64,000 nucleotides of DNA from Roseovarius albus (GCF_900172335.1 NZ_FWFX01000007.1:62001-126000); one strand, 5' to 3'; shown: positions 1 to 10,966, counted from the first letter of the stretch. The notes: generated by a model from the letters alone, not told the origin. Translations and numbers: made by a program.

Positions 1-1
1 C

Positions 2-1654
2 GCGGCCGCGATCAAGGCTTTTGTCGTCAACCGTGTGGGTGACTTTGGTTTTGTTCTGGGTATTGCTGGTCTCTATTTCATGACCGACTCGATCAAGCTC
101 GACGAGATCTTTGCCATGGCGCCGGAATTGGCGAACATGACATTGACGTTCTTGTGGGCTGACTGGAACGCTGCAAATGTGCTGGCCTTCCTGCTGTTCG
201 TCGGAGCGATGGGCAAGTCGGCACAGCTGTTCCTGCACACTTGGCTGCCGGATGCGATGGAAGGCCCAACGCCGGTATCGGCGCTGATCCACGCGGCGAC
301 CATGGTCACGGCCGGGGTTTTCCTTGTCTGCCGCATGTCTCCACTCATGGAATACGCGCCTGAAGCCACGGGATTCATCACCTTCATCGGTGCGTCAACT
401 GCGTTCTTTGCCGCCACCGTTGGTCTGGTGCAGAACGATATTAAGCGTGTGATCGCCTATTCAACGTGCTCGCAGCTGGGGTACATGTTCGTGGCCGCCG
501 GTGTTGGGGTCTACTCAGTCGCGATGTTCCACCTGTTCACCCACGCGTTTTTCAAGGCGATGCTGTTCCTTGGGGCCGGTTCGGTCATCCACGGGATGCA
601 CCACGAGCAGGACATGCGGAACTATGGCGGGCTGCGTAAAAAACTGCCCTATACCTTCTGGGCGATGATGATCGGTACATTGGCTATCACCGGGGTCGGC
701 ATCCCGCTGACCACCATTGGCTTTGCCGGTTTTCTATCCAAGGACGCGGTAATTGAAAGCGCCTATGCCGGCACAAACGGCGGCTATGCCTTCTGGATGC
801 TGGTGATCGCGGCGTTGTTCACCAGCTTCTATAGCTGGCGTTTGATGTTCCTGACGTTTTATGGCGAGGCGCGCGGCGACAAGCATACGCATGAGCATGC
901 CCATGAAAGCCCAACTGTAATGTTGGTTCCGCTTGGCGTGTTGGCAATGGGTGCGGTGTTTGCGGGGATGCTTTGGTACAACGATTTCTTTGGCAAAACC
1001 GAGAAAGTCGCCAAGTTCTTTGATGTGCCTTACCACGCGGAGGAGCATCATGGGGAAGAGCACGGTGATGATCATGCTAAGGCGGATGATCATGGAGACG
1101 ATGCCGGGCATGATGATCATGCTGAAGAAACCAATGTTGCTGATAAAGCGGATGATCACGGCAAGGACGCCAAGCCCCACTATGTGCTGGCAGGTGAGCC
1201 CGGCGAAGGCGCGATCTATGCGGCGATGGGTAATGATGTTTTGAATGAAGCTCATTACGTACCCAAGTGGGTCAAAACGAGCCCGTTTATTGCCATGTTG
1301 ATCGGGTTTGTCATTGCCGTCTGGTTTTACATCTGGAACCCATCTCTGCCCGGTCGTCTGGCCGAGGTACAGCGGCCGCTGTACCTGTTCCTTTTGAACA
1401 AATGGTACTTTGACGAGATCTATGACTTTTTGTTTGTGCGTCCGGCCAAGCGTATCGCTCATTTCCTATGGAAACGCGGGGACGGAACAGTCATCGATGG
1501 CACGTTGAACGGCGTGGCCATGGGCATTGTGCCGTTCTTCACCCGTCTCGCTGGGCGGGCACAGTCAGGATATATCTTCACCTATGCCTTTGCGATGGTG
1601 ATCGGAATTGCGGTCTTTGTGACCTGGATGACGCTCAGCGGAGGGGCGCACTGA
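2..1654 (+). CDS. nuoL: NADH-quinone oxidoreductase subunit L (3' part)
   Basis: This is the proton-pumping antiporter-like subunit L of respiratory complex I in the inner membrane. The reading frame is open from base 2, so the 5' end lies outside the window; the first visible residues ([16 protein letters not shown]) are conserved interior NuoL sequence. The block [20 protein letters not shown] and the lysine-bearing helix around [16 protein letters not shown] mark the antiporter core. A His/Asp/Glu-rich hydrophilic loop with 10 His in 49 residues is encoded at 1034-1180, and a shorter His cluster (HTHEHAH) lies just upstream. The C-terminal part includes the amphipathic arm and last helix. 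The TGA stop overlaps the nuoM ATG (TGATG), which implies translational coupling. Confidence 0.97.
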   Translation, partial: AAAIKAFVVNRVGDFGFVLGIAGLYFMTDSIKLDEIFAMAPELANMTLTFLWADWNAANVLAFLLFVGAMGKSAQLFLHTWLPDAMEGPTPVSALIHAATMVTAGVFLVCRMSPLMEYAPEATGFITFIGASTAFFAATVGLVQNDIKRVIAYSTCSQLGYMFVAAGVGVYSVAMFHLFTHAFFKAMLFLGAGSVIHGMHHEQDMRNYGGLRKKLPYTFWAMMIGTLAITGVGIPLTTIGFAGFLSKDAVIESAYAGTNGGYAFWMLVIAALFTSFYSWRLMFLTFYGEARGDKHTHEHAHESPTVMLVPLGVLAMGAVFAGMLWYNDFFGKTEKVAKFFDVPYHAEEHHGEEHGDDHAKADDHGDDAGHDDHAEETNVADKADDHGKDAKPHYVLAGEPGEGAIYAAMGNDVLNEAHYVPKWVKTSPFIAMLIGFVIAVWFYIWNPSLPGRLAEVQRPLYLFLLNKWYFDEIYDFLFVRPAKRIAHFLWKRGDGTVIDGTLNGVAMGIVPFFTRLAGRAQSGYIFTYAFAMVIGIAVFVTWMTLSGGAH

Positions 1655-3204
1655 TGGAATCTCATCTGCTGTCATTTGTTACGTTCATCCCGCTGGTCGC
1701 AGCCGCCATTCTGGCGATATTTCTGCGTGGTGAGGATGCAGCGGCGCAGAGCGTTGCCAAATGGGTTGCCCTTATCGCGACTTCGGCAACATTTCTGATC
1801 TCGCTGTTTATCCTGTTCGACTTTGACCCCAACAACACCGGTTTCCAGTTTGTCGAAACCCATGCGTGGATCTTTGGCTTGCAATACAAGATGGGCGTTG
1901 ACGGGATCAGTGTGCTGTTTGTGATGCTGACGACCTTCATGATGCCGTTGACGATCGCCGCATCTTGGCATGTCGAAAACCGCGTTAAGGAATACATGAT
2001 CGCGTTTCTCATGCTGGAAACGTTGATGCTGGGCGTGTTCATGGCATTGGACTTGGTGCTGTTTTACCTCTTCTTCGAGGCGGGGCTTATTCCGATGTTC
2101 CTGATCATCGGGATCTGGGGGGGCAAAGAACGTATTTATGCATCGTTCAAATTCTTCCTCTACACGTTCCTTGGCTCAGTTTTGATGCTGATCGCCATGG
2201 TGGCGATGTATTTTGATGCACAGACCACTGATATTGTGAAGTTGATGGGGCATGAGTTCGATTCAGAGAGCTTCAGCCTGCTGGGAATACAGATCATCGG
2301 TGGCATGCAGACCATGATGTTCGTCGCCTTCTTCGCAAGCTTTGCAGTTAAGATGCCGATGTGGCCTGTGCACACTTGGTTGCCAGATGCGCACGTGCAA
2401 GCTCCGACGGCGGGTTCGGTTGTGCTGGCGGCGATCCTGTTGAAGATGGGCGGTTATGGCTTCCTGCGGTTCAGCCTGCCGATGTTCCCGGTGGGGGCGG
2501 ACGTGATGACGCCGCTGGTGCTCTGGATGTCAGCGATTGCGATTGTTTACACCTCGCTTGTTGCTCTGGCACAAGCAGATATGAAAAAGCTGATTGCCTA
2601 TTCCTCGGTTGCGCACATGGGGTATGTTACCATGGGAATCTTTGCCGCAAACCAGCAAGGGATTGATGGTGCAATCTTCCAGATGCTGAGCCACGGGTTT
2701 ATTTCTGGCGCGCTCTTCCTTTGTGTGGGAGTGATCTATGATCGGATGCACACACGCGAGATTGATGCTTATGGCGGGTTGGTCAATCGAATGCCGGCCT
2801 ATGCACTGATCTTCCTGTTCTTCACCATGGCTAATGTTGGCTTGCCGGGCACATCCGGATTCATCGGTGAATTCCTGACCTTGATGGGGATTTTCCAGGT
2901 CAACACTTGGGTAGCTTTGGTGGCGGCGTCCGGTGTGATTTTGTCGGCGGCATATGCGCTTTGGCTCTATCGTCGGGTCGTGATGGGCGATCTGATCAAA
3001 GAAAGCCTGAAGTCGATCACCGATATGGGTAAACGCGAGCGCTCGATCTTTGCGCCGCTGGTGGTGATGACCTTACTGCTGGGGGTCTATCCCAGCCTGA
3101 TCACCGATATCATTGGCCCCTCGGTCGAGGCGCTGATTACAAACTATGACACGGCACTGGAGGCAGCAGGCGCTGCCAACCAGGTTGCCGAAGCGTCGCA
3201 CTAA
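1654..3204 (+). CDS. nuoM: NADH-quinone oxidoreductase subunit M
   Basis: This 516-residue inner-membrane protein is the second antiporter-like proton channel of complex I. The start is the ATG at 1654, overlapping the nuoL stop; a longer open frame upstream is only read-through within nuoL. Glu142 in [10 protein letters not shown] matches the essential glutamate of transmembrane helix 5 (E144 in E. coli NuoM), [20 protein letters not shown] is the NuoM signature, and [18 protein letters not shown] carries the lysine of the central channel. Length and about 14 predicted membrane segments fit the family. It is followed after 14 bases by nuoN, with a strong ribosome site (GGAGG) in the gap. Confidence 0.97.
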   Translation: MESHLLSFVTFIPLVAAAILAIFLRGEDAAAQSVAKWVALIATSATFLISLFILFDFDPNNTGFQFVETHAWIFGLQYKMGVDGISVLFVMLTTFMMPLTIAASWHVENRVKEYMIAFLMLETLMLGVFMALDLVLFYLFFEAGLIPMFLIIGIWGGKERIYASFKFFLYTFLGSVLMLIAMVAMYFDAQTTDIVKLMGHEFDSESFSLLGIQIIGGMQTMMFVAFFASFAVKMPMWPVHTWLPDAHVQAPTAGSVVLAAILLKMGGYGFLRFSLPMFPVGADVMTPLVLWMSAIAIVYTSLVALAQADMKKLIAYSSVAHMGYVTMGIFAANQQGIDGAIFQMLSHGFISGALFLCVGVIYDRMHTREIDAYGGLVNRMPAYALIFLFFTMANVGLPGTSGFIGEFLTLMGIFQVNTWVALVAASGVILSAAYALWLYRRVVMGDLIKESLKSITDMGKRERSIFAPLVVMTLLLGVYPSLITDIIGPSVEALITNYDTALEAAGAANQVAEASH

Positions 3205-3218
3205 CGGAGGGCGTGACA

Positions 3219-4652
3219 ATGCAGGCGGATCTGAATGTTATCCTGCCCGAGATCATTCTCTCGGTTTATGCGATGGCGGCGCTTTTGGTCGTGGCCTATA
3301 CCGGCAAAGACAAGTTTGCCGGGTTTCTAACCTGGGTCACGGCGGGGTTGTTTGTGGTCTTGGCACTTTGGATTGGTGTCAATGGCGACGGCGCGCGCTC
3401 GGCCTTTGATGGTATGTTTTATGACGATGGGTTTTCACGTTTTGCCAAGATTGTGATCTTGGTGAGTGCTGCTGCAGTTCTGCTGATGGGGCAGGAATAC
3501 ATGCAGCGTCGCGATATCCTCCGGTTTGAGTATCCGCTGCTGATCGCGCTGGCGACCGTCGGCATGATGGTAATGGTCAGCGCAGGTGATCTGATGGTGC
3601 TGTACATGGGGTTGGAACTGCAATCTCTTTCGCTCTATGTGGTCGCCAGCTTGCGTCGCGATAGCAGCAAATCGACCGAAGCAGGACTGAAGTACTTCGT
3701 GCTGGGTGCGCTGAGTTCAGGCCTATTGCTGTACGGAGCTTCGCTGACTTACGGCTTCGCCGGAACAACGCTGTTCTCGGGCATTCTTCAAGCGGCTGAG
3801 GGGCAAGCGCCGATTGGGTTGCTGCTGGGATTGGTTTTCGTCATCTCGGGGCTGGCGTTCAAGGTTTCTGCCGTGCCGTTCCACATGTGGACACCTGACG
3901 TCTATGAGGGTGCCCCAACACCGATCACAGCCTTCTTTGCTACCGCACCAAAAGTGGCGGCGATGGCTTTGTTCGCCCGCGTTGTGCATGACGCATATGG
4001 TGGCGTTGTTGGGGATTGGCAGCAGGTCGTCGCGTTACTGAGTGTGCTCTCAATGTTCCTGGGGGCCATCGCTGCGATTGGCCAGCGCGATATCAAGCGC
4101 CTCATGGCCTATTCATCGATTGCACATATGGGATACGCATTGATGGGACTGGCTGCGGGGTCGCTTTTTGGTGTGCAGGCCATGTTAGAATACATGGTCA
4201 TCTATGTGACGATGAATATTGGGGCCTTTGCATTCATTCTGACACTAGAGCGGGATGGGCAACCCGTAACGGATATCGACAGCTTGAATATGTATTCGCG
4301 CACGCATCCGGGGCGGGCTTTGGCGATGCTGGTTCTGATGTTTAGCTTGGCTGGTGTGCCGCCGATGCTTGGTTTCTTTGGTAAAATCTTTGTGCTTAAG
4401 GCGGCCTTCGATGCTGGTTTAGCCTGGCTGGCAATCGCTGGCGTCATCGCTTCGGTTATTGCCGCATTTTACTACCTGCGCATTGTCTACTTCATGTACT
4501 TTGGTGAAGAACGTGAGCCACTGGGGGCAGGGCGGTCACCGGTGCTTTGGGTGTTCTTGATGGTCCCTGCTGCAATCATGGTTGTGGGCATCGTTAACTT
4601 CTTCGGCATTGAGGGAGTGGCGGAAGCCGCTGCGGCATCTCTTGTCAAATAA
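3219..4652 (+). CDS. nuoN: NADH-quinone oxidoreductase subunit N
   Basis: This 477-residue protein is the third antiporter-like subunit of complex I and normally the last gene of the nuo operon. The ATG at 3219 is preferred over an in-frame GTG at 3213 because the GGAGG at 3206-3210 then sits 8 bases upstream. [20 protein letters not shown] and [18 protein letters not shown] are diagnostic for NuoN. The protein is almost entirely transmembrane. The 3' end overlaps the proposed birA start, so the operon continues into cofactor genes. Confidence 0.97.
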   Translation: MQADLNVILPEIILSVYAMAALLVVAYTGKDKFAGFLTWVTAGLFVVLALWIGVNGDGARSAFDGMFYDDGFSRFAKIVILVSAAAVLLMGQEYMQRRDILRFEYPLLIALATVGMMVMVSAGDLMVLYMGLELQSLSLYVVASLRRDSSKSTEAGLKYFVLGALSSGLLLYGASLTYGFAGTTLFSGILQAAEGQAPIGLLLGLVFVISGLAFKVSAVPFHMWTPDVYEGAPTPITAFFATAPKVAAMALFARVVHDAYGGVVGDWQQVVALLSVLSMFLGAIAAIGQRDIKRLMAYSSIAHMGYALMGLAAGSLFGVQAMLEYMVIYVTMNIGAFAFILTLERDGQPVTDIDSLNMYSRTHPGRALAMLVLMFSLAGVPPMLGFFGKIFVLKAAFDAGLAWLAIAGVIASVIAAFYYLRIVYFMYFGEEREPLGAGRSPVLWVFLMVPAAIMVVGIVNFFGIEGVAEAAAASLVK

Positions 4653-5394
4653 CTGGCCCGATGGCTATGGCCGACGTGTTCTGGCCGAGGTGGACAGCAC
4701 CAACGCCGAGGCAGCACGTATCGCTGCTGATCTGAGTGGACCTGAGTGGATCCTTGCACTGCGGCAAACTGCCGGGCGGGGCCGTCGAGGGCGCGTCTGG
4801 GCAAACCCAGAGGGTAACTTTTCAGCAACCTTGGTGATGCGCCCAAGTGAACGACCAGACGTGATTGCTCTGCGGTCCTTTGTAGCCGCGCTGGCCTTGC
4901 ATGATGCTTTGGTCGCCGCGACGGGGCGGGTCGAGATTTTTAGCCTGAAGTGGCCCAATGATGTGTTGCTGAATGGCGGTAAGCTGGCGGGCATCTTGCT
5001 GGAAAGCTCAGGTTTTGGTGAACAACTGACTCATTTTGCCATCGGAATCGGTGTTAACCTAATGTCTGCTCCAGATGTGCGTGACCTTGAAGCAGGGGCA
5101 ACCCGGCCTGTATCACTGATGTCCGAAGCGGGTGCAAAGGTAACGCCAGAAGAGTTTCTGGACCTTCTCGCGCCGGCCTATGCACGCTATGAAGCGCAGT
5201 TCACGACCTATGGGTTTGAGCCCATTCGCACCGCATGGCTGGACCGCGCTGCACGGTTGGGTGAGGTGATAACAGCACGCACCACGCGCGAAACACATAC
5301 CGGCACGTTCGAGACGGTGGACGCCACCGGCAATCTTGTACTATCCACGGCAAAATCCCGCATCGCCATTCCGGCAGCGGATGTGTTTTTCTGA
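4642..5394 (+). CDS. birA: biotin--[acetyl-CoA-carboxylase] ligase
   Basis: This 250-residue enzyme activates biotin with ATP and attaches it to the carrier protein of acetyl-CoA carboxylase and related enzymes. The ATP/biotinyl-AMP loop GRGRRG is at residues 45-50 and [19 protein letters not shown] at about 103-121. There is no N-terminal helix-turn-helix, so it should be ligase only and not a biotin-dependent repressor as in E. coli. No ATG fits: the TTG at 4642 gives the expected short N-terminus ([12 protein letters not shown]), while an earlier TTG at 4582 would add residues encoded inside nuoN. It overlaps nuoN by 11 bases. Confidence 0.93.
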   Translation: MSNNWPDGYGRRVLAEVDSTNAEAARIAADLSGPEWILALRQTAGRGRRGRVWANPEGNFSATLVMRPSERPDVIALRSFVAALALHDALVAATGRVEIFSLKWPNDVLLNGGKLAGILLESSGFGEQLTHFAIGIGVNLMSAPDVRDLEAGATRPVSLMSEAGAKVTPEEFLDLLAPAYARYEAQFTTYGFEPIRTAWLDRAARLGEVITARTTRETHTGTFETVDATGNLVLSTAKSRIAIPAADVFF

Positions 5395-5405
5395 CGGGGG
5401 TTGCC

Positions 5406-6176
5406 ATGCTTCTGGCGATTGATTGCGGCAATACGAATACGGTGTTTTCGATCTGGAACGGAACGGAGTTCCTGTGCACGTTGCGCACCTCGACCCACCA
5501 TGCGCGCACGGCGGATGCCTATTTTACCTGGTATTCGACGCTGGTGAAGCACTATGGCATCGACGTGGACATCACCGATGTAATCATCTCGTCCACCGTG
5601 CCGCGCGTGGTATTTAACCTGCGTGTCTTCGCTGACCGATTTTTCGGCTGCCGCCCGTTGGTCGTCGGCAAGCCCGAGTGCGACTTGCCGGTGGAGCCGC
5701 GCGTGGACGAGGGCACACAGGTGGGGCCGGACCGGCTGGTGAATGCGGCAGGCGCCTATGACCGCCATGGTGGTGATCTGATCGTCGTGGACTTTGGCAC
5801 GGCGACAACTTTTGATGTTGTCGCTGGTGACGGGGCCTATATCGGTGGCGTGATTGCCCCAGGCGTGAACCTTTCTCTAGAAGCCTTGCACACCGCAGCT
5901 GCAGCATTGCCTCATATCGATGTGACGATGCCCCAACATGTGATCGGGAAGAATACTTTGGACTGCATGCAATCGGGTGTGTTCTGGGGCTATATCGGAT
6001 TGGTCAACGGAATTTGCGAACGTATCCGCGCCGAACATGACGCACCGATGCGCATCGTTGGTACAGGTGGGCTGGCACCACTCTTTGCGCAGGGCGATGC
6101 GCTGTTTGATGTGATCGAAGATGATCTGACAATGCATGGACTGACGGTAATCCATGCCCATAATTCGAAAGGCTAA
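5406..6176 (+). CDS. coaX: type III pantothenate kinase
   Basis: This 256-residue cytoplasmic kinase performs the first step of coenzyme A synthesis, phosphorylating pantothenate. It has the ASKHA-fold signature of the CoaX class: DCGNTNT at residues 6-12 (phosphate loop with Asp6), GPDR at 107-110 and DFGTATTFD at 129-137 with the catalytic Asp. It starts 11 bases after birA with GGGGG upstream and is followed after 6 bases by the RNase J gene, so the three genes are probably cotranscribed with nuo. The birA-coaX adjacency joins two cofactor-loading functions. Confidence 0.96.
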   Translation: MLLAIDCGNTNTVFSIWNGTEFLCTLRTSTHHARTADAYFTWYSTLVKHYGIDVDITDVIISSTVPRVVFNLRVFADRFFGCRPLVVGKPECDLPVEPRVDEGTQVGPDRLVNAAGAYDRHGGDLIVVDFGTATTFDVVAGDGAYIGGVIAPGVNLSLEALHTAAAALPHIDVTMPQHVIGKNTLDCMQSGVFWGYIGLVNGICERIRAEHDAPMRIVGTGGLAPLFAQGDALFDVIEDDLTMHGLTVIHAHNSKG

Positions 6177-6182
6177 AAAGCC

Positions 6183-7853
6183 ATGAGTAACGAGCGGTTG
6201 ATTTATCTGCCTTTGGGCGGAGCAGGCGAAATTGGCATGAATGCCTATGTTTACGGCTATGGTAAGCCGGGCAAAGAGCGGCTGATATTGGTCGATCTGG
6301 GCGTGACCTTTCCCGATATGGATGGTACCCCTGGGGTAGATCTGATCTTGCCAGACATTCAGTGGTTAATTGAGCGCAAAGACCAGCTTGAGGCCGTCAT
6401 TGTCACTCACGGTCACGAAGACCATATCGGTGCAATCGCGCACTACTACGGCCAGTTGGGCGCCCCCATTTATGCACGGGCTTTCACGGCCAATCTGGCA
6501 CGCCGCAAAATGACGGACCAAGGTCATTCTGAGCAGGCGGTTAAGACAGTCTCGGCTTGGCCTGAGGTCGTGGAATGCGGGCCTTTCACGGTGGGTTTTG
6601 TGCCGATCTCTCATTCCATCCCGGAAAGTTCGGGGTTGGTAATTGATACACCCAATGGGCGTTTGGTGCACTCGGGTGACTTCAAGATGGACCGAGATCC
6701 GATTGTCGGTGAGGCTTTTGATGAAGATCTGTGGCGCAGTCTAGCGGAGCCGGGTGTTCTGGCTCTGATGTGCGATTCCACCAACGTATTTAATCCGCAT
6801 CCGGGCCGCTCGGAAAGCGAGATCGGTGGGGAAATTGAAGGGCTGGTTGCTGGGGCGACTGGTATGGTCGTGGCGACGACATTTGCCAGCAACGTTGCGC
6901 GTGTCAAAACACTGGCTGAGGCTGGCGCGCGGGCTGGGCGTTCTGTCTGTCTTCTGGGTCGGGCAATGCGGCGAATGATTGAAGCCTCGATTGAAACTGG
7001 CGTTCTGACAGATTTCCCCAAAACCATCAGCCCTGAAGATGTGACAGCGATGCCGCGCAGCAATGTCATGTTGATTGTTACCGGTAGCCAAGGCGAGCGC
7101 CGCGCAGCGAGCGCGCAGCTGGCGAATGGAAAGTACCGGGGCATCACGTTGAAGGATGGCGATACGTTCCTGTTTTCCTCGAAAACCATTCCGGGCAATG
7201 AGCGTGGTGTGATCCGCATCATCAATAGCTATAGCGAAATGGGTGTTGATGTCGTCGATGACAGCAGTGGCAAATACCATGTGTCCGGGCACGCGAATCG
7301 CCCCGATCTAAGTGCATTGCATGAGATGATACAGCCGACCTACGTTGTGCCGATGCACGGTGAACACCGGCATTTGCGCGAGCATGTAAAGCTGAGCCAG
7401 AGCAATGGGTTCAAAGGCGTGCTGGCGGTCAACGGCACGATGGTCGAGCTGTCCGAGGACAAGGCCGGGATCGTTGACTATGTCGAGACTGGTCGCACCT
7501 ATCTGGATGGCACAGTGAAAATTGGTGCTTTAGATGGTGTGGTGCGGGATCGCATTCGCATGGCGTTAAACGGACATGTCATGGTTAACGTCATCCTTGA
7601 CGAGGATGATGAACCACTAGGAGAACCCTGGTGCGAGGTGAAGGGCCTAGCCGAAGAGGGTGCCAGCCGTGCGCCGCTTGTGGACGTGCTTGAAGAAGAC
7701 CTGAGCCAGTTTATTGGCCGGGCAGGGAACAAGACCCTGCTGGACGATGACAAACTGGAGGAAGGCCTGCGCCGGGTGGTACGCAACACCACTCAGGCTG
7801 AGATCGGCAAACGCCCTGAGGTGACGGTGATCATCAGTCGGCTAAGCGCCTAG
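6183..7853 (+). CDS. rnj: ribonuclease J
   Basis: This 556-residue metallo-beta-lactamase/beta-CASP ribonuclease carries out 5'-3' exonucleolytic and endonucleolytic RNA maturation and decay. The zinc motif HGHEDHIG lies at residues 76-83, with further ligands in HSGDFKMD and in the PMHGEHRHL block of the beta-CASP region. Its length fits full alphaproteobacterial RNase J with its C-terminal domain. It closes the nuo-birA-coaX unit and ends two bases from the stop of the convergent phospholipase D gene, leaving no room for a separate terminator. Confidence 0.95.
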   Translation: MSNERLIYLPLGGAGEIGMNAYVYGYGKPGKERLILVDLGVTFPDMDGTPGVDLILPDIQWLIERKDQLEAVIVTHGHEDHIGAIAHYYGQLGAPIYARAFTANLARRKMTDQGHSEQAVKTVSAWPEVVECGPFTVGFVPISHSIPESSGLVIDTPNGRLVHSGDFKMDRDPIVGEAFDEDLWRSLAEPGVLALMCDSTNVFNPHPGRSESEIGGEIEGLVAGATGMVVATTFASNVARVKTLAEAGARAGRSVCLLGRAMRRMIEASIETGVLTDFPKTISPEDVTAMPRSNVMLIVTGSQGERRAASAQLANGKYRGITLKDGDTFLFSSKTIPGNERGVIRIINSYSEMGVDVVDDSSGKYHVSGHANRPDLSALHEMIQPTYVVPMHGEHRHLREHVKLSQSNGFKGVLAVNGTMVELSEDKAGIVDYVETGRTYLDGTVKIGALDGVVRDRIRMALNGHVMVNVILDEDDEPLGEPWCEVKGLAEEGASRAPLVDVLEEDLSQFIGRAGNKTLLDDDKLEEGLRRVVRNTTQAEIGKRPEVTVIISRLSA

Positions 7854-7855
7854 TC

Positions 7856-9403
7856 TCAGAGCAGCCATTCAATCGGTAGAAACCCAATCATCACCAGCGC
7901 GATCTGGTCAAACCAACTTGCGCCGGGTTCTTCCTGATAGATAGTGACATCACCGTTCTCGAGCGGTTCACGCCAGATCATTTTACCTTCGGGCGTCAGT
8001 TCAGGCTCATAGGTGAGGGTGGTCAACCGATTGTCAAACTCCATGCTGACAAGTTGCGCCATGGTGGGGCTATCAATCAGGAAGCCCATTTCGCAATTGA
8101 GGATGGCCGAACGAGGGTCAAAATTGAACGAGCCGATAAAGATGCGTTTACCATCCACCGCAAAGGTTTTAGCGTGCAGGCTGGCACCTGAGAGACCAAA
8201 AGGCGGCATTTTGCCACCCTTTTCGGGCGGGTCGCCGCGGAGTTTTAACTCCAGAAGCCGTGTGTCGGATTCAAGTAAATCACGCCGGTACTTGGTATAG
8301 CCCGAATGGACTAGAAGCACATCGGTGGTATTCATCGCATTGGTCAGCACCCGGACATCGATCCCGGATTGCGATAGGTTCGACAGGTATTCCGTGCCTT
8401 TTTTGCCGGGCACAAAATAAGCTGAGACCAGATCGAGCCGCATGCCGATATCACCTAGTATGGCGCCCAGGCGGGTGATCATCAGTTGGTCTTTGCTCGC
8501 CCCGCCAAGCCCCTTGGAGGGGTCGTCCACAACCAGCTTTACATCAGTCCATTCCAGGCGTGCTTCACCTTTGATATATTTTGTTGTGCTGTTTTCGTAT
8601 TTTGACAGGAAGTCCTTAGCTGCGGCGCTGTCTTTTACTTCCGCGATGCGGGCCTCGAACTTGCCGATGTCGCCAAGGTAGGGGACGATGGTTTTCACGT
8701 CGAATACCGACTGGCTGTTCCAGTAAAGGTCAAAGGCCGCTGCTGTTTCGAGCACGATTGCGCCAGTCGCCAGAACATCCAGGTCGATATAGAACTGGTC
8801 GTCGCCAACCTGAAAATATTCATCACCAATGTTGCGCCCACCGATGATCGTTGCTGCCCCATCGACGATCAGGGATTTGTTGTGCATCCGGCGGTTCATA
8901 CGGAAAAAGTCGAAACTATAGCCCACCAGTTTGGGGCTGCGGATGGTGGATGGATTGAACAGACGGATTTCAAAATTGTCCCGTGCGTTCAGGGCGCTCA
9001 TAAATGAATCCAGCCCCGGCACGCCGTTGTCATCCAGCAAAAGGCGTACTCGGACGCCACGTTTTGCGGCCCGGTAAAGCGCATCCAACATCAAGATGCC
9101 GGACGTGTCATCATGCCAAATATAATACTGTGCATCGACGGAACGCTCTGCCGCATTGATCAGCGCCAGACGGCTTGCAAGGGCGTCATGATTATTGAGC
9201 AGTTGAGCCACGCCGGATTTGTCTGGGTGTAATGCCTGATCGGCCAGCATATGTTGACCCAAAGTGGTATCGAGCTGAGCAGGAATAGAAAGGCTTTCGG
9301 TGCGATCCGAAATGTCGGGCAACGGAAATATCGCTCGTGCAATGAAAATGGAAACCGCACAGAGTGTGATCAGGATGAGCAGCCGTTTGACAAATCTATT
9401 CAT
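7856..9403 (-). CDS. phospholipase D / cardiolipin synthase-like protein
   Basis: This 515-residue protein has two HKD phosphodiesterase motifs: His174-Lys176-Asp181 (MHNKSLIVDG followed by GGRNIGDEYF) and His410-Lys412-Asp417 (LHAKTFAVDG followed by GSFNFDPRS). One N-terminal hydrophobic segment (about residues 7-27) acts as a membrane anchor or uncleaved signal, placing the catalytic part in the periplasm. The family transfers phosphatidyl groups or hydrolyses phospholipids, and a ClsC-like cardiolipin synthase role is plausible but not proven. The stop nearly touches the convergent rnj stop. No clear ribosome site precedes the ATG. Confidence 0.85.
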   Translation of the reverse strand: MNRFVKRLLILITLCAVSIFIARAIFPLPDISDRTESLSIPAQLDTTLGQHMLADQALHPDKSGVAQLLNNHDALASRLALINAAERSVDAQYYIWHDDTSGILMLDALYRAAKRGVRVRLLLDDNGVPGLDSFMSALNARDNFEIRLFNPSTIRSPKLVGYSFDFFRMNRRMHNKSLIVDGAATIIGGRNIGDEYFQVGDDQFYIDLDVLATGAIVLETAAAFDLYWNSQSVFDVKTIVPYLGDIGKFEARIAEVKDSAAAKDFLSKYENSTTKYIKGEARLEWTDVKLVVDDPSKGLGGASKDQLMITRLGAILGDIGMRLDLVSAYFVPGKKGTEYLSNLSQSGIDVRVLTNAMNTTDVLLVHSGYTKYRRDLLESDTRLLELKLRGDPPEKGGKMPPFGLSGASLHAKTFAVDGKRIFIGSFNFDPRSAILNCEMGFLIDSPTMAQLVSMEFDNRLTTLTYEPELTPEGKMIWREPLENGDVTIYQEEPGASWFDQIALVMIGFLPIEWLL

Positions 9404-9510
9404 AGAAGCAGCTTACGCGGGAAGCGCCGCTGCGCACACCTAATAATTGCAAGCTTTCCGGTGATCGCATATCGAAATATACGATCCACCATAAACTTCA
9501 CAACTAGAGC

Positions 9511-10863
9511 TTAACTCGCGCGGCGCTCTTCAAAGCTAAGAGCGATGAACTGGGGCAGGTGATCGCCCATGCCAATGACTTGATTTCCACCCGAACGGTC
9601 CGGCTTGCGTGGGGTGCGCTTTGCCGGTTTATCGTGCTTCGCATTTGGCCGAGGTTTTTCCGCTGCCTCTTCGACGGGGGCTTTAGCCTCTTTGCGTGGC
9701 TTGGGTTCCTCGGGTTTGACAGGATTGTCGATCCGAGGGATCTGTTTCTGGATCAAGTTTTCGACAGCGGCCAATGCTTTTTCGTCACGCGAATTGCAGA
9801 TGGTAATTGCCTTGCCTTCACGGCCCGCTCGTCCGGTGCGACCAATGCGGTGCACGTAATCCTCAGCGTGTCCAGGGACGTCAAAGTTGAACACGTGGCT
9901 GACCGAGGGCACATCTAACCCGCGTGCTGCAACATCGGAAGCTACCAAGATGCGCAGTTCCCCGTTCCGGAAAGATTCAAGCGTTCTTGTTCTCTGAGAC
10001 TGATCCAGATCACCGTGAATGGCGGCAGCATCATAGCCGTATTTCTTCAAGCTCTTGGTGCAAATATCAACATCGGTTTTGCGGTTGCAAAAGATGATCG
10101 CGTTTGTGCATTTGTCACCTTCGGTATCGATCAGCGCGCGCAAAACCTTGCGCTTTTCGCTGTCGGCGCGATCACGGCGCTTGTGTTTGAAGATCACTAC
10201 GTTCTGTTCGATGGTCTCGGATGCGGTGGCCTGACGGGCAACCTCGATCCGTTCGGGCGCAGAAAGGAAGGTATTAGTGATACGTTCAATCTCAGGCGCC
10301 ATGGTAGCCGAGAAAAACAGGGTTTGACGGGTGAATGGGGTCAGTCCAAAGATGCGCTCAATATCGGGTATGAAACCCATATCCAGCATCCGGTCGGCTT
10401 CGTCCACAACCATGACCTTCACGTCTGACAGGATCAGTTTGCCACGTTCGAAATGATCCAACAGGCGACCTGGCGTGGCGATCAGGACATCCACACCTTT
10501 GTCGATGATGGCCTCTTGTTCTTTAAAGCTGACCCCACCTATGAGCAGTGCTTTGGTCAGTTTGAGGTGCTTTGAATAGGTGTCAAAGTTCTCTGCCACT
10601 TGGGCTGCCAGTTCGCGCGTGGGGCAAAGTACGAGGCTTCTCGGCATACGCGCGCGCGCGCGGCCACGGGCCAGCAATGAAAGCATAGGCAGGGTAAAAC
10701 TGGCGGTCTTGCCGGTGCCAGTTTGGGCAATGCCCAATACATCGCGGCCTTCCAAAGCCGGAGGAATGGCGCCCGCCTGAATGGGGGTCGGTATTTCATA
10801 TCCTGCTTCACCAACAGCTTTAAGCACCTTGGGATTCAGGTTCAAATCAGTAAACTTGGTCAT
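9511..10863 (-). CDS. rhlE: DEAD-box RNA helicase, RhlE type
   Basis: This 450-residue ATP-dependent RNA helicase has Walker A AQTGTGKT at 46-53, PTRELA at 81-86, DEAD at 154-157, SAT at 185-187 and HRIGRTGRAG in the second RecA domain. A basic, Pro/Lys/Arg-rich tail (about 380-430) probably binds RNA. The family acts in ribosome assembly and cold-adapted RNA turnover. The leader is unusual: no Shine-Dalgarno sequence, a perfect 7-bp hairpin ending three bases before the ATG, another hairpin near the 5' end and a fair promoter at 10967-10995, which suggests control at the RNA level. Confidence 0.92.
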   Translation of the reverse strand: MTKFTDLNLNPKVLKAVGEAGYEIPTPIQAGAIPPALEGRDVLGIAQTGTGKTASFTLPMLSLLARGRARARMPRSLVLCPTRELAAQVAENFDTYSKHLKLTKALLIGGVSFKEQEAIIDKGVDVLIATPGRLLDHFERGKLILSDVKVMVVDEADRMLDMGFIPDIERIFGLTPFTRQTLFFSATMAPEIERITNTFLSAPERIEVARQATASETIEQNVVIFKHKRRDRADSEKRKVLRALIDTEGDKCTNAIIFCNRKTDVDICTKSLKKYGYDAAAIHGDLDQSQRTRTLESFRNGELRILVASDVAARGLDVPSVSHVFNFDVPGHAEDYVHRIGRTGRAGREGKAITICNSRDEKALAAVENLIQKQIPRIDNPVKPEEPKPRKEAKAPVEEAAEKPRPNAKHDKPAKRTPRKPDRSGGNQVIGMGDHLPQFIALSFEERRAS

Positions 10864-10865
10864 AA

Positions 10866-10886
10866 GTGTCCGTTTGTTGCGGACAC
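10866..10886 (-). promoter_or_regulatory. Perfect hairpin directly before the rhlE start codon
   Basis: GTGTCCG and CGGACAC form a perfect 7-bp stem with a 7-nt loop. It ends three bases before the ATG on the minus strand, where a ribosome site would normally lie. A second hairpin, CACGAT/ATCGTG with a 9-nt loop, spans 10940-10960 in the same leader. Helicase or temperature control of translation is an inference. Confidence 0.55.
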
Positions 10887-10966
10887 TGCTCTGGCCCGCG
10901 CGTCTGGTCAGGGTCAGGCCCGTATGGCCTACGCATAATCACGATTTGTGACCCATCGTGAAGCAC

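Noticed and set aside
734..1462. 242-codon open frame antisense to nuoL
   Set aside because: Sits inside the conserved nuoL frame on the other strand, has no family match or ribosome site, and codon pattern is a mirror of nuoL.
1468..1653. 62-codon extension upstream of the nuoM start
   Set aside because: Encoded inside nuoL in another frame; the ATG at 1654 gives the standard NuoM N-terminus.
10646..10662. Run of alternating CG in rhlE
   Set aside because: Explained by Arg/Ala codons (ARGRARAR region); no sign of a separate element.
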